A DNA stretch of 64,000 nt. It comes from Saposhnikovia divaricata. Lineage: Eukaryota; Streptophyta; Magnoliopsida; Apiales; Apiaceae. This document shows positions 22,345 through 33,518 of the stretch, one piece after another. The translations under genes and the position numbers were made by a program. The DNA is taken from the NCBI GenBank assembly GCA_036435485.1, contig CM071598.1:177516148-177580147 (forward strand), read 5' to 3'. How positions within the stretch are numbered: the stretch's first letter is position 1; each line of letters starts with the position of its first letter. The notes under the pieces were generated by a model. The model saw nothing but the letters and a program-made list of their open reading frames with translations, searched no databases and had not been told where the DNA came from.

Positions 22345-23724
22345 TTATATTTTTATATATATTTTAGATAATTTTATTCCCATATTTAATTGCATTTTGC
22401 ATTAATTTGAATTTTTATTTAATAAATCTTAATGTTTTATTGTAGAAAATAAGAATTCCTGAATTTGGAATTAAAGAGCTATTTTGGAGCTAAAAATGAA
22501 GAAAATTCGGATTTATTGAGCTACACCCGCTTTCTGCGGTATTTATTTCATATCCGGAGTTGTAGAAGTCGGATTTGGACGATCTTACAGTCCACGCGAA
22601 GCTTAGAAAATTATCTACAATTCAGAGGGATTAAATAAGCAAAAATCCGATTGGAGCAGCTCGAAATCTGAGGAGAAAATTCAGTTCCGAATTTTAGTAA
22701 AAAAATCTTTTTACTTTTGGAATTTTATTGTAATATATTTTATAAAAGTGTGTGTATTGATTGTTGGGCCTTTTGTAAGAATAAATTTCAGCTGAAAGTG
22801 GTGAAGTGGAGTGGTTGGATTAGAAAAGAAAAATAAAAAAAGAATGGTCGGCAAGGTGGAAGAATTTTAATGATGAAAGGTAATGATGGAGGTATTTTAT
22901 TATGCAAATTGGAGAAGGAATGAAGGCTATAAATAGATGGCTTGCAGGAGGAAGAAAGGACACAGCAAAAACCATTAGACATACACATAAACAACCAAAC
23001 ACCACAATTCAGCACATTCATCTTCGGCTGAGTATTTTTGGAGGAATTAGCGGCTTGGTTTTCTTCTCTTTTATGTACACCTTGATTTAAATTCTCCATT
23101 TTATTGCAAATTTGAGGTACTCCTTAATTTTATTTTGCTTGTTAATATATATTTTATATGTCTTGTTTAATTGTTTTTGTAAATTTTATTAATAGCATGA
23201 GTGAGTAGTTTATTTCTAGGGTGCACGGGGGAGCCATGTTTACACCACAATAATGCTTTAATCTTATTAGTTGTTTAACGGATATAAAATAATTCTAATC
23301 GATATATTATGAAATTTAATTTTTGTTATCGGCCGGTATCATTAATTAATTATTTGCAAATAGGAATAATAGATCGAGAGATTTTATTCACTAGAGGCAT
23401 ACATATGATTAGCGGAATTGAATTTTAGTGCGAGAGCATAATTGGATTTCCGAGAGCGTTAATGCTTGAGAGAGATTAACACATGCTCTAATTATTTAAA
23501 TCCGTTAAATTAACTACATCCGTATAATTTGTTTCGGTGTAAACATGATGAACCCGGTCGCCCTAGACTTTTAGTTAATCGATTTTAAAACACATTTATT
23601 TGCGTTATTTCCCTATACAAAAATTCTAAATAATTATTTTTATTTTAGAAATAATTCGTGACAATTAAATTAAAATCGATAAAACCTGTCTCCCTGTGAA
23701 CGGACATAAAAATATACCGCATCA
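22345..23724 (+). repeat. 5' LTR of the gypsy element
   Basis: The LTR is 1380 bp and ends ATACCGCATCA. A TATA box (TATAAATA at 22929-22936) within GGCTATAAATAGATGG is the likely LTR promoter. It is almost identical to the 3' LTR but truncated by seven bases at its start. Confidence 0.9.
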
Positions 23725-23728
23725 AATT

Positions 23729-23746
23729 TGGCGCCGCTGCCGGGGA
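23729..23746 (+). promoter_or_regulatory. Primer-binding site (tRNA-Asp type)
   Basis: TGGCGCCGCTGCCGGGGA begins four bases after the LTR. It complements the 3' end of plant tRNA-Asp (CCCCGGCAACGGCGCCA) with one mismatch. This primer is used by Athila-group elements. Confidence 0.85.
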
Positions 23747-24461
23747 GGCGGTTAGTTTTTATATATTTTAGTTTAATTGTCCGGGTTTCTTCTTCTTCTT
23801 GTGCGACCAAACCCAACTCCGATTTTTCACCTTCTCTTCGTTTTGATTTTTTGATTTTTTTTTTTTGATTTTTTTTTTTTGAGTTCGTGGTTGACGAGTT
23901 GCGTTCGCAGTGTTCGTTTAGTGTTGCCAAGTTACCGTTTTGAGTTTTGAGAGTCTGAATTGCTGCCAAGTCTGTGCTTTTGCTGATGTTGCGAGTTAAA
24001 TTACAAGTCATGCTTAAGTTTTAAATTTTCTGTAAATAAAATTTATTTCAAAAAAAAAAAGTTTTAAAATAAAATCTAGTTGATAATTCGAATTTGATTT
24101 GATTTTTTTTTTGATTTCTGTTCTTTTCATGAATTAGTGTAGAAATAGAATAATAGCTCTTTTTTTAAAAAAAATAAAAATAAAAAAAAATTAAACAAAA
24201 ATTTAAAAAAAAATAGAATTTAATTAGATTTTAAATAGTTTTTAATTAATTGTTAAAATTAATTTTTAGATCTTTCCATTTTTACTTAATTAGTTTAAAG
24301 TTGTTTAAATCTTCTTTTAAATCTGTAAATTTGTTTTGTGAGTTTTGTTTATTGTGGCTTTCTTGATTTTAAAAATTCAAAAAAAAAAATCATATTTTAT
24401 ATTAATTTGTTAAATTTTGTGTTAGATTCTTAATTCGTCTATTTTTTTTTCCATTGTCTCA

Positions 24462-26582
24462 TTGGAACTAAAATTCCAATTGAGACCGGTTTTACTGTTT
24501 TTCTTGTTTTTGTTGTTGATGCACAGGTCTACAGAAGACGCATTTTTAACTCCTGATTCTACTCGGAATCTTGATTCCGGAGAACCTCTGCAACAATATA
24601 TCGATAAACAGAGAAATAAAATGCAGCGAAAGATCCATTTCTCAGAGATTAAAATGGCCAACCCTCCTGTTAAATCTTTGAAGAACTATTCACAGCCTTC
24701 TCCGAGTGGGGTACCAGTTGGTCTCGCTATGCCAACTATTCAAGCAGCAAACTTTGAGATCAAACCGGCGTTGCCCAATATGATCCAACATAATCAGTTT
24801 GCTGGTCTTCCATTCGAAGACCCTACACTTCATCTGCAAAGGTTTCAACAGCTCTGTTCTACCATTAAACATCAGGGAGTCACTCCAGACCAGTTGAAAG
24901 TCATGTTGTTCGGTTTCTCTCTTCGTGACAAAGCTCAAAAATGGTTGAATGATATTGACTTGACCGAGTGGGATGAGATTGCTCAGGCTTTCTTAACTGA
25001 GTTCTTCCCTCCTAACAGAACCGACGATTTGATCGACAATATGATGGGTTTTAAGCAAGATTATGGCGAAACTCTTCGGGATGCTTGGGACAGATTCAAG
25101 GATTATCAACGTGCATGCCCTCACCATGGTCTTGAGAAGTGGTTTCTGCTTAAACGCTTCTACAATGGTCTTGATCCTGAAACAAAAGGTACAGTTGATA
25201 ACGCTGCAGGTGGCGTGTTTTTAGACAAAGGAGTTGATGATGCACATGCTTTTATTTCAAATTTGGCTGCTAATCACTTCAGTAACCCGAGAGCAGCCAA
25301 GAAAGGGGGTAAACTTGAAGTGGATGCATATTCTCTTTTATCATCTCAACTCGCTGCATTGACTCAGGAGATCCACTCATTAAAGACATCTCAGCCCTCT
25401 ACTCCACCTATGAGTATCAATGCATTGTCATCCATGGCTCCTATGAATTATCCTGTTTGTGAAGTCTGTGGCATCCAAGGCCACTATGGTAACGATTGCC
25501 AATACAATGCTCAAAATTCACAAAATTTTCAGATGGAGCAAGCAAATGTTTTCCAACAGAGGCAGCAGTACAATCCGTATTCCAACACTTACAATCCTGG
25601 TTGGAAAGATCATCCGAACTTCTCATATAGGAACAATAACGCTCAGAATTCAAATGTTCCTAATCAGCAGCAGCAATATCAGCAGTCGTATCAGCCTCCT
25701 CCACAGCAGCAGTATAGGCCCCCGCAAGGACCTATGAATCCCCCTGGATTTCAGAAGCCCTATCAGAATTATGCTCCTCAAGCTAATCAAGCTGCACAGG
25801 CTGATAATCAAGGTGATATGATGAAGATATTGTTGCAAATGCAAAAGAATATGGAGGATACCAATAGGAAGATGAACCAGATGGAGATTCATAATAAGAT
25901 GCTAGAACATCAGATTGCTCAAATGGCTAGTTCTTCATCTACAAGGCAGCAAGGCTCTCTACCAGCACAACCAACTCAGCCAAAGGAAAATGTGAATGCC
26001 ATTACTCTTAGGAGTGGTCATACATATGATGCTCCTCCAATGCCTACTGACGATGTTCCTACTAAGAAAGAAAAAGAGAATTCTGAGGAAGACAAGGTAG
26101 AGAAAGTTGTTGAAGACACAAACGAAGGTGAAACTGAGGAAAGCAAGGAAAAGGACAAAGAAAAGATTGCAGTCACCCCTCCACCATTTGTGCCAAAGCT
26201 CCCATTCCCTAGCAGGATGAACAGAACTAAGGTGGACCGGCAGTTTGGTAAGTTCATGACACTTGTCAAGAACCTTGAGGTAACAGTTCCTTTCACTGAT
26301 TTAATTTCTCAAGTTCCATCATATGCAAAGTTTCTCAAGGATATTCTCACTAAGAAAAGGTCCTTTGGTGAGGTAGAGACAGTAGCTTTTACTGAGGAGT
26401 GTAGTGCTGTTTTACAGAATAAGTCTCCACCTAAGCTTAAAGATCCTGGTAGTTTTTCGATCCCGTGTCATTTAGGTGCATTGTTTATTGATAAAGCTTT
26501 ATGTGATTTAGGCACTAGCGTCTCAGTCATGCCTCTCTCGATTTTTCAAAAATTAAACATGGGAGAATTAAAATGCACATAG
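24462..26582 (+). CDS. gypsy gag plus start of protease
   Basis: An open frame of 706 codons. The first in-frame ATG gives an unusual hydrophobic leader. The ATG at 24654 (MANPPVKSLKNYSQ) better matches the start of Athila-type Gag, so the true start is uncertain; an acceptor-like TTGATGCACAG at about 24526 could also mark a spliced leader. The Retrotrans_gag domain follows (IQAANFEIKP, LPFEDPTLHLQRF, DKAQKWLNDI, FFPPNRT), then a CCHC knuckle CEVCGIQGHYGNDC, Gln-rich spacer and a Lys/Glu-rich region. The C-terminus enters the aspartic protease: ALCDLGTSVSVMPLSIFQKL, with the D-T/S-G-type site as DLGTS. The frame stops at TAG 26580-26582 and reopens without shift in the next entry. Confidence 0.85.
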   Translation: MELKFQLRPVLLFFLFLLLMHRSTEDAFLTPDSTRNLDSGEPLQQYIDKQRNKMQRKIHFSEIKMANPPVKSLKNYSQPSPSGVPVGLAMPTIQAANFEIKPALPNMIQHNQFAGLPFEDPTLHLQRFQQLCSTIKHQGVTPDQLKVMLFGFSLRDKAQKWLNDIDLTEWDEIAQAFLTEFFPPNRTDDLIDNMMGFKQDYGETLRDAWDRFKDYQRACPHHGLEKWFLLKRFYNGLDPETKGTVDNAAGGVFLDKGVDDAHAFISNLAANHFSNPRAAKKGGKLEVDAYSLLSSQLAALTQEIHSLKTSQPSTPPMSINALSSMAPMNYPVCEVCGIQGHYGNDCQYNAQNSQNFQMEQANVFQQRQQYNPYSNTYNPGWKDHPNFSYRNNNAQNSNVPNQQQQYQQSYQPPPQQQYRPPQGPMNPPGFQKPYQNYAPQANQAAQADNQGDMMKILLQMQKNMEDTNRKMNQMEIHNKMLEHQIAQMASSSSTRQQGSLPAQPTQPKENVNAITLRSGHTYDAPPMPTDDVPTKKEKENSEEDKVEKVVEDTNEGETEESKEKDKEKIAVTPPPFVPKLPFPSRMNRTKVDRQFGKFMTLVKNLEVTVPFTDLISQVPSYAKFLKDILTKKRSFGEVETVAFTEECSAVLQNKSPPKLKDPGSFSIPCHLGALFIDKALCDLGTSVSVMPLSIFQKLNMGELKCT

Positions 26583-29500
26583 ATGACTTTGCAAATGGCA
26601 GACCGTTCGATAAAATATCCTCTTGGAATTTTAGAGGATGTGCCTGTTAGGGTTGGAAAATTCTATATTCCTGTAGACTTTGTAGTTCTAGATATGGAGG
26701 AGGATAGCCAAATACCTATTATTTTAGGTAGACCATTTCTCTGTACTGCAGGTGCTGTAATTGATGTTAAAAGTGGGACTCTCACATTGAGCGTTGGTGA
26801 TGATAAAATTACTTTTACTCTAACCTCTGCTCTTAAATCCCCTTTGCTTGAGAATACTTGCTACAGGATTGATGTTATAGATGGAATTGTCCAAGATGAG
26901 ACGCCTCAGATTCTATTGAATGATGCATTGGAAGCAGTGCTCATGCTTGAAGCATACGAAGGAGAAGGACATGCTGAAGTCGATTCCTTGATTCTTGAGT
27001 TGGATGGTGTAGCTGATCCGAATTGTGAGGTAACCAACACTTCTTGTGGTCAACCTCAGGTAAAAAAGTTAGAGTTAAAGCCTTTGCCATCTAATCTTAA
27101 ATATGTGTTTCTTGATGATGAAAAGACTTGTCCTGTGATTGTTAGCTCTAGTCTTGATGATAACCAGGTTTTTAAGCTTCTTACTGTTTTGCGTGTGCAT
27201 AGAAAAGCTATTGGTTATAGTATTGATGATCTTACAGGAATTAGCCCAGACTTTTGCATGGATAGAATTCACTTAGATGATGACCATAAGCCTTGCATAC
27301 AGGGACAACGTCGCTTGAACCCTAACATGCAAGAGGTTGTTAAAAAAGAAGTTTTGAAGCTGTTAGATGCGGGCATCATTTACCCGATTTCTGATTCTAA
27401 ATGGGTAAGCCTAGTTCAGGTAGTTCCTAAGAAAGGAGGAACAACGGTAATTAAGAATGATAAAGATGAATTAATTCCCACTCGAATTGTCACCGATTGG
27501 CGAATGTGCATTGATTACCGTAAGTTAAACACTGCTACTAGAAAAGATCATTACCCTCTCCCATTCATTGATCAGATGCTTGAAAGACTTACTAAGCATA
27601 AGTATTTTTGCTATTTAGATGGATATTCAGGGTTCTTCCAGATCCCTATACATCCTGATGACCAAGAGAAGACTACATTTACTTGCCCATATGGTACTTT
27701 TGCATATCGTAGAGTGCCTTTTGGATTATGCAATGCCCCTGCTACTTTTCAGCGTTGCATGACTGCCATATTTTCTGATTTCATAGAGTCTATCATGGAA
27801 GTATTTATGGATGATTTCAGTGTTTATGGGTCTGATTTTGATGTATGTCTGCATAATCTTTCTAAAGTGCTTAAACGTTGTGAAGAGGTGAATTTGGTTT
27901 TGAATTGGGAAAAGTGCCACTTCATGGTCAATGAAGGGGTGGTACTTGGTCATCTTATTTCTGAACGTGGCATCCAAGTTGACAAAGCAAAAATTGAGGT
28001 GATCGAGAAACTTCCTCCTCCTGTTAATGTCAAGGGAGTAAGGAGTTTCTTAGGTCATGCGGGTTTTTATCGTCGTTTTATAAAATATTTTTCAAAAATT
28101 GCAAAACCCCTCACTCAATTATTGCTTAAGGATGCCACATTTGAGTTTACTGATGCTTGTTTGGAGTCTTTCTGCAGGATTAAAGAAGCTTTGATTAGTG
28201 CACCAATCATACAACCTCCATATTGGAGCCTTCCATTCGAAATCATGTGTGATGCAAGTGATTATGCTGTGGGAGCCGTTCTCGGTCAAAGGAAAGACAA
28301 GGTATTGCACGCCATCTACTATGCAAGTAAAACCTTGGATGAAGCTCAGGTCAATTATGCTACTACCGAAAAGGAGCTTCTAGCTGTGGTCTACGCTCTT
28401 GACAAATTCCGAGCCTATCTCATTGGCTCCAAAGTCATTGTTCACACTGATCATTCAGCACTGAAATATCTGTTGGCCAAGAAAGAAGCAAAACCAAGGC
28501 TTATTCGTTGGATTCTGTTACTCCAGGAATTTGACTTGGAAATCAAAGACAAGAAGGGTGCTGAGAACGTGGTTGCAGATCATCTTTCACGACTGCGTTT
28601 CACATCAGATGTTGCATCTGATACTCCTATTGACGACTCTTTTCCTGATGATCATTTATTTGCTGTTACCACTAAAACTCCATGGTATGCAGACTTTGCA
28701 AATTTTTGTGTGAGTGGCTCTCATCCTCCAGACTTGACCTATCAACAACGAAAGCGGTTCCATCATGATGCTAAACAATATTTTTGGGATGACCCTTTCC
28801 TGTATCGAAAGTGTGCTGATGGGATCTTTCGTAAATGTGTCCCTGAGGAAGTAAATGACATTCTCAAACATTGTCATTCTCTTGCATGTGGAGGGCACCA
28901 TGGTCCTTCTAAAACTGCTGCTAAGGTACTTCAATCCGGTTTCTTTTGGCCTTCTCTATTTAAAGATGCTCGTGCTTTCTGTTTGGCTTGTGATGCATGT
29001 CAAAGAACGGGTAATATTTCTAAACGCAATGAGATGCCTCAGACCGGTATTCTTGAGGTCGAGATATTTGATGTATGGGGTATTGATTTTATGGGACCAT
29101 TCCCAACTTCTTGTGGGATGAAATACATCTTAGTTGCAGTTGATTATGTTTCCAAATGGGTTGAAGCAATTGGATCGCGCACCAATGATTCTAAAGTTGT
29201 TATGAATCTCTTCAAGAAAATCATCTTCCCGCGCTTTGGGGTTCCAAGAACCGTGATAAGTGATGGTGGTTCTCATTTTCACCACCGACAATTTGAAACT
29301 TTGTTGAAGAAGTATGGTGTCACTCACAAGGTTGGTCTTGCTTATCATCCTCAAACAAGTGACCAAGTGGAGGTTTCAAATCGTCAAATTAAAAGCATCC
29401 TAGAGAAGGTGGTTGCAAAATCTAGAAAAGATTGGTACTTGAAGCTAGATGATGCTTTGTGGGCTTATCGGACAGCATATAAGACCCCTATTGGAACTAC

Positions 29501-29972
29501 CCCATATCGGTTAGTATATGGCAAGGCATGTCACTTGCCAGTTGAGTTGGAACATCGTGCTTTTTGGGCTATAAAAGAACTCAACATGGATTTAAAGGCT
29601 GCGGGACAAGCAAGACTTCTTCAATTAAATGAATTAGATGAGCTTCGATTTGATGATTATGATAATTCCCGGATTTACAAAGAGAGAACGAAGAAAATGC
29701 ATGATAAGATGATCCAGCGAAGAGATTTTGAAGTTGGTGACAAGGTGTTGTTATTTAACTCCAGGCTTCGACTCTTTCCTGGGAAGCTCAAATCCAGATG
29801 GTCCGGACCTTTCATTGTAACTGGAGTTAAAATTCATGGCGCTATTGAGATCATGGGGCAAGATGGAGAAAAATTTAAGGTAAATGGTCAACGCCTTAAA
29901 TTATATGTGGACGGCGCATTTGTTGGAAAAATGGAGACGATTCGGCTCGACAATCTCTCCATGGAACCTTGA
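26583..29972 (+). CDS. gypsy pol: protease C-terminus, RT, RNase H, integrase
   Basis: In frame with gag behind a single UAG. It begins MTLQMADRSIKYPLG, the second half of the protease, and continues to GRPFL. Reverse transcriptase follows with YLDGYSGFFQIP and the catalytic FMDDFSVYG; RNase H with MCDASDYAVGAVL, ATTEKELLAVVYA and TDHSALKYL; the integrase zinc region HH..CxxCQ (CLACDACQR); and the integrase core GIDFMGPFP, VISDGG and a Glu in QVEVSNRQIK. The C-terminal part is the gypsy GPF/Y-like WSGPFIVT. Total 1129 codons, no internal stop or frameshift. Because the stop splits the protease, either the copy is defective or readthrough supplies Gag-Pol. It replicates through cytoplasmic VLPs in family members. 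Confidence 0.9.
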   Translation: MTLQMADRSIKYPLGILEDVPVRVGKFYIPVDFVVLDMEEDSQIPIILGRPFLCTAGAVIDVKSGTLTLSVGDDKITFTLTSALKSPLLENTCYRIDVIDGIVQDETPQILLNDALEAVLMLEAYEGEGHAEVDSLILELDGVADPNCEVTNTSCGQPQVKKLELKPLPSNLKYVFLDDEKTCPVIVSSSLDDNQVFKLLTVLRVHRKAIGYSIDDLTGISPDFCMDRIHLDDDHKPCIQGQRRLNPNMQEVVKKEVLKLLDAGIIYPISDSKWVSLVQVVPKKGGTTVIKNDKDELIPTRIVTDWRMCIDYRKLNTATRKDHYPLPFIDQMLERLTKHKYFCYLDGYSGFFQIPIHPDDQEKTTFTCPYGTFAYRRVPFGLCNAPATFQRCMTAIFSDFIESIMEVFMDDFSVYGSDFDVCLHNLSKVLKRCEEVNLVLNWEKCHFMVNEGVVLGHLISERGIQVDKAKIEVIEKLPPPVNVKGVRSFLGHAGFYRRFIKYFSKIAKPLTQLLLKDATFEFTDACLESFCRIKEALISAPIIQPPYWSLPFEIMCDASDYAVGAVLGQRKDKVLHAIYYASKTLDEAQVNYATTEKELLAVVYALDKFRAYLIGSKVIVHTDHSALKYLLAKKEAKPRLIRWILLLQEFDLEIKDKKGAENVVADHLSRLRFTSDVASDTPIDDSFPDDHLFAVTTKTPWYADFANFCVSGSHPPDLTYQQRKRFHHDAKQYFWDDPFLYRKCADGIFRKCVPEEVNDILKHCHSLACGGHHGPSKTAAKVLQSGFFWPSLFKDARAFCLACDACQRTGNISKRNEMPQTGILEVEIFDVWGIDFMGPFPTSCGMKYILVAVDYVSKWVEAIGSRTNDSKVVMNLFKKIIFPRFGVPRTVISDGGSHFHHRQFETLLKKYGVTHKVGLAYHPQTSDQVEVSNRQIKSILEKVVAKSRKDWYLKLDDALWAYRTAYKTPIGTTPYRLVYGKACHLPVELEHRAFWAIKELNMDLKAAGQARLLQLNELDELRFDDYDNSRIYKERTKKMHDKMIQRRDFEVGDKVLLFNSRLRLFPGKLKSRWSGPFIVTGVKIHGAIEIMGQDGEKFKVNGQRLKLYVDGAFVGKMETIRLDNLSMEP

Positions 29973-31610
29973 TTCGGAGGCAGAAGTCAAGCTAATGACG
30001 GTAAAAGAGCGCTTATTGGGAGGCAACCCAATGGTTTGAGCAGGCTATTAGGGGAGTATTTCTTACTTTTCTTTTATATAATTGTTCATTGAGGACAATG
30101 AACCATTTAAGTGTGGGGATGAGTTCTCGATGATTAAAATAAAAAAAAACCAAAAAAAAAATTAAAAATTTAAAAATCCCAAAAAAAAAATAATAGAAAA
30201 TTAGAAAATTGATTGCCTCGTCTCGTAGTGTGTTAACAAGGATGGGTACACATCTTGTGAGCTTAGTTTGCATGAATATTTGACATGTCATATCTCTAGA
30301 AAATCATTTGTTACTTGATGATTCCTTGTTCGTGCTTGCGAAAAATTTTAAAACTTGAGATACTTCTTTGTCAAATTTAGTGAGTACTGAAGCATGCTTT
30401 CGCCTTGTGAGATCTTGAGCCTAATTTGTGATTGGTACATTTTATATCGATCAAATTTTTATTGTTGTGTGTTGTTCATCATTTGGCATGTTGCTCTAGA
30501 ACTTGCTTCAAACCATTTTGAGATTACATGATATCTGTATGCATGAAAATGATAAAGGCACTAGGATTAACCGTATTTATCCAAACAGTACCCTTGAAGC
30601 TTATATCCTTAGTGAACCCCTTTGAGCTTTTTATCCGTTCTTTTCGTATATCACCAATCTAAATTCTTGAGCCTACTTGTTTATTCTTCTCTTGATTTAC
30701 TAGTAGAGCATTTTGATTCATTTGGAGATTGGTGAGTGAATAGTGTGGGGATTTCTTTGTTAAAGTGTGAAAATTTGGTGGGAATAAAAAAAAAATAAAA
30801 AAAAAAGAAAAAAAGAAAATAAAAGATCAAGTAGAGTTGTTTTCATTGGTTTGTGCAATATGAAAGTGGAAAAGTACATATAATATGTGCTTGGAGTTTA
30901 ATGCTTGTGAGAGTCTGATCAGCTTTTACATGATCGAAATTTCATGTTGAGTGTTTTAATTAGAAATGAACATTGTGCTCTATTAGTTTGTCGAGTTAGC
31001 CACTTGTTAGCCTTTTTCTTGATTCCCTACCCTTCACCTTAGCCACGGTACAACCTTTAACAAAGACCTTTTGATTTGTGCATGCATGTATACAAAGTAG
31101 TGGAGATTTGGTGGACAATCAAGCATATGGTAGCACATGACTTAATTGATTGAACTTGAGCGAATACACTTCACCTATACACTTGTGTGATTTGAGAGTT
31201 TTGTGAGCTTCATTTATATCCATAGCATGTTACTCACCGAATACGGCATTGATATATATTTCATGATCTTTTTGTCTATCTAGACTGTGTGCTTACTTGG
31301 ATAGTCTTGTACAAATGATGCGTAAATTGAAAGACTTGTCTTTTCTATATTGTGTAATTAAGTTTTGCATGTGTGGAGTACTATGATAGGTTGCATACTT
31401 GAGGCTTGGCAGAGAAAAAAATGGATTTTGTGGGTAAATTCACTATAAACCCTCACGAGACAACACTCGTCCTACTAGGGCTGCCTAGGGGTTTAACGGC
31501 TTGTTGCATATGCTCAATGCAATCGTGTCATCTACGAAAGTGATATTAGGATTTAGTTTTTATTTCGCTTATTTGCCCGAGGACGTGCAAATGCTTAGTG
31601 TGGGGATGTT
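29973..31610 (+). other. 3' non-coding region of the gypsy element
   Basis: About 1.6 kb without an env-like or other long frame. It holds the perfect hairpin ATTGGG-AGGCAA-CCCAAT (30015-30032), A-rich low-complexity blocks (30140-30200 and 30785-30830) and three GTGTGGGGAT tracts (30111, 30743 and 31598), the last of which is the LTR-adjacent polypurine tract. Confidence 0.75.
31598..31610 (+). promoter_or_regulatory. Polypurine tract of the gypsy element
   Basis: AGTGTGGGGATGTT ends directly at the TGATAAG start of the 3' LTR. It is the expected plus-strand primer site. Confidence 0.75.
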
Positions 31611-32997
31611 TGATAAGTTATATTTTTATATATATTTTAGATAATTTTATTCCCATATTTAATTGCATTTTGCATTAATTTGGATTTTTATTTAATAAAT
31701 CATAATGTTTTATTGTAGAAAATAAGAATTCCTGAATTTGGAATTAAAGAGCTATTTTGGAGCTAAAAATGAAGAAAATTCGGATTTATTGAGCTACACC
31801 CGCTTTCTGCGGTATTTATTTCATATCCGGAGTTGTAGAAGTCGGATTTGGACGATCTTACAGTCCACGCGAAGCTTAGAAAATTATCTACAATTCAGAG
31901 GGATTAAATAAGCAAAAATCCGATTGGAGCAGCTCGAAATCTGAGGAGAAAATTCAGTTCCGAATTTTAGTAAAAAAATCTTTTTACTTTTGGAATTTTA
32001 TTGTAATATATTTTATAAAAGTGTGTGTATTGATTGATGGGCCTTTTGTAAGAATAAATTTCAGCTGAAAGTGGTGAAGTGGAGTGGTTGGATTAGAAAA
32101 GAAAAATAAAAAAAGAATGGTTGGCAAGGTGGAAGAATTTTAATGATGAAAGGTAATGATGGAGGTATTTTATTATGCAAATTGGAGAAGGAATGAAGGC
32201 TATAAATAGATGGCTTGCAGGAGGAAGAAAGGACACAGCAAAAACCATTAGACATACACATAAACAACCAAACACCACAATTCAGCACATTCATCTTCGG
32301 CTGAGTATTTTTGGAGGAATTAGGGGCTTGGTTTTCTTCTCTTTTATGTATACCTTGATTTAAATTCTCCATTTTATTGCAAATTTGAGGTACTCCTTAA
32401 TTTTATTTTGCTTGTTAATATATATTTTATATGTCTTGTTTAATTGTTTTTGTAAATTTTATTAATAGCATGAGTGAGTAGTTTATTTCTAGGGTGCACG
32501 GGGGAGCCATGTTTACACCACAATAATGCTTTAATCTTATTAGTTGTTTAACGGATATAAAATAATTCTAATCGATATATTATGAAATTTAATTTTTGTT
32601 ATCGGCCGGTATCATTAATTAATTATTTGCAAATAGGAATAATAGATCGAGAGATTTTATTCACTAGAGGCATACATACGATTAGCGGAATTGAATTTTA
32701 GTGCGAGAGCATAATTGGATTTCCGAGAGCGTTAATGCTTGAGAGAGATTAACACATGCTCTAATTATTTAAATCCGTTAAATTAACTACATCCGTATAA
32801 TTTGTTTCGGTGTAAACATGGTGAACCCGGTCGCCCTAGACTTTTAGTTAATCGATTTTAAAACACATTTATTTGCGTTATTTCCCTATACAAAAATTCT
32901 AAATAATTACTTTTATTTTAGAAATAATTCGTGACAATTAAATTAAAATCGATAAAACCTGTCTCCCTGTGAACGAACATAAAAATATACCGCATCA
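31611..32997 (+). repeat. 3' LTR of the gypsy element
   Basis: The LTR is 1387 bp, starts TGATAAGTTATA and ends CCGCATCA, so it has TG...CA ends. It is followed by the TSD CTGTT. It carries the same TATA box as the 5' LTR. Confidence 0.92.
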
Positions 32998-33518
32998 CTG
33001 TTTCTTATCCTGGATATATGGCAAAGGTATTCATCACTTTCTATTAAGCCTAATTCACATAAATATAGTTCACACAGATGTAAATTTCCTCTAATTTATT
33101 GGTACATTCTTTCTTGTGAATTGTGTTTATCTGTGGGTTCTTGTTGTTTGTGCATTGAAAGTTATGCTTAGCTACACTACTAGCTCTTGCTGGAATCTAT
33201 TTTCTTGCAAGATAGAGCAAAACTGGAGCTTGTTGCATGACTAATATAAACACTTAGATTGTATAATATCACTTAACACATTATGCCATTACTCTTGATT
33301 CTTGAATAAATACTATATGGCTTTGAAACACTTCTATTTAAGATGATTCACACTATGTGAAAATCTACAACTACTAATATACAAAGAAATAAGAAAAAAC
33401 TATTCCAATAAACAATAGAGTGCTGAAATATAATAGCTGCTGACAGCTTTATGGCTCAGGCTTCGTCCATGTCCGTGTTAAGCAACTTCGTTGCTTGATC
33501 TTGATTGTGTTTCTCTCT

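Larger units (their letters stand above)
22345..32997 (+). mobile_element. Athila-like Ty3/gypsy LTR retrotransposon, near-complete
   Basis: Order: 5' LTR, tRNA-Asp-type primer-binding site, leader, gag, pro-RT-RNase H-integrase, a 1.6-kb 3' non-coding region, polypurine tract, 3' LTR. The 5-bp TSD CTGTT flanks it (22340-22344 and 32998-33002). The left LTR lacks the first seven bases (TGATAAG) of the right one. The pol sequence, PBS and GTGTGGGGAT tracts resemble Athila/Tat-type elements. By eye the two LTRs differ at only about ten positions in 1.38 kb, so the insertion is recent. It landed in the already duplicated ENT region. Confidence 0.92.

Noticed and set aside
22788..23099. 103-codon minus-strand frame in both gypsy LTRs
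   Set aside because: It is conserved only because the LTRs are near-identical; composition follows the LTR and no domain is seen.
30013..30291. env-like frame after gypsy pol
   Set aside because: The minus-strand frame is a Phe-rich artefact of A-rich low-complexity DNA; no signal peptide or envelope features on the plus strand.
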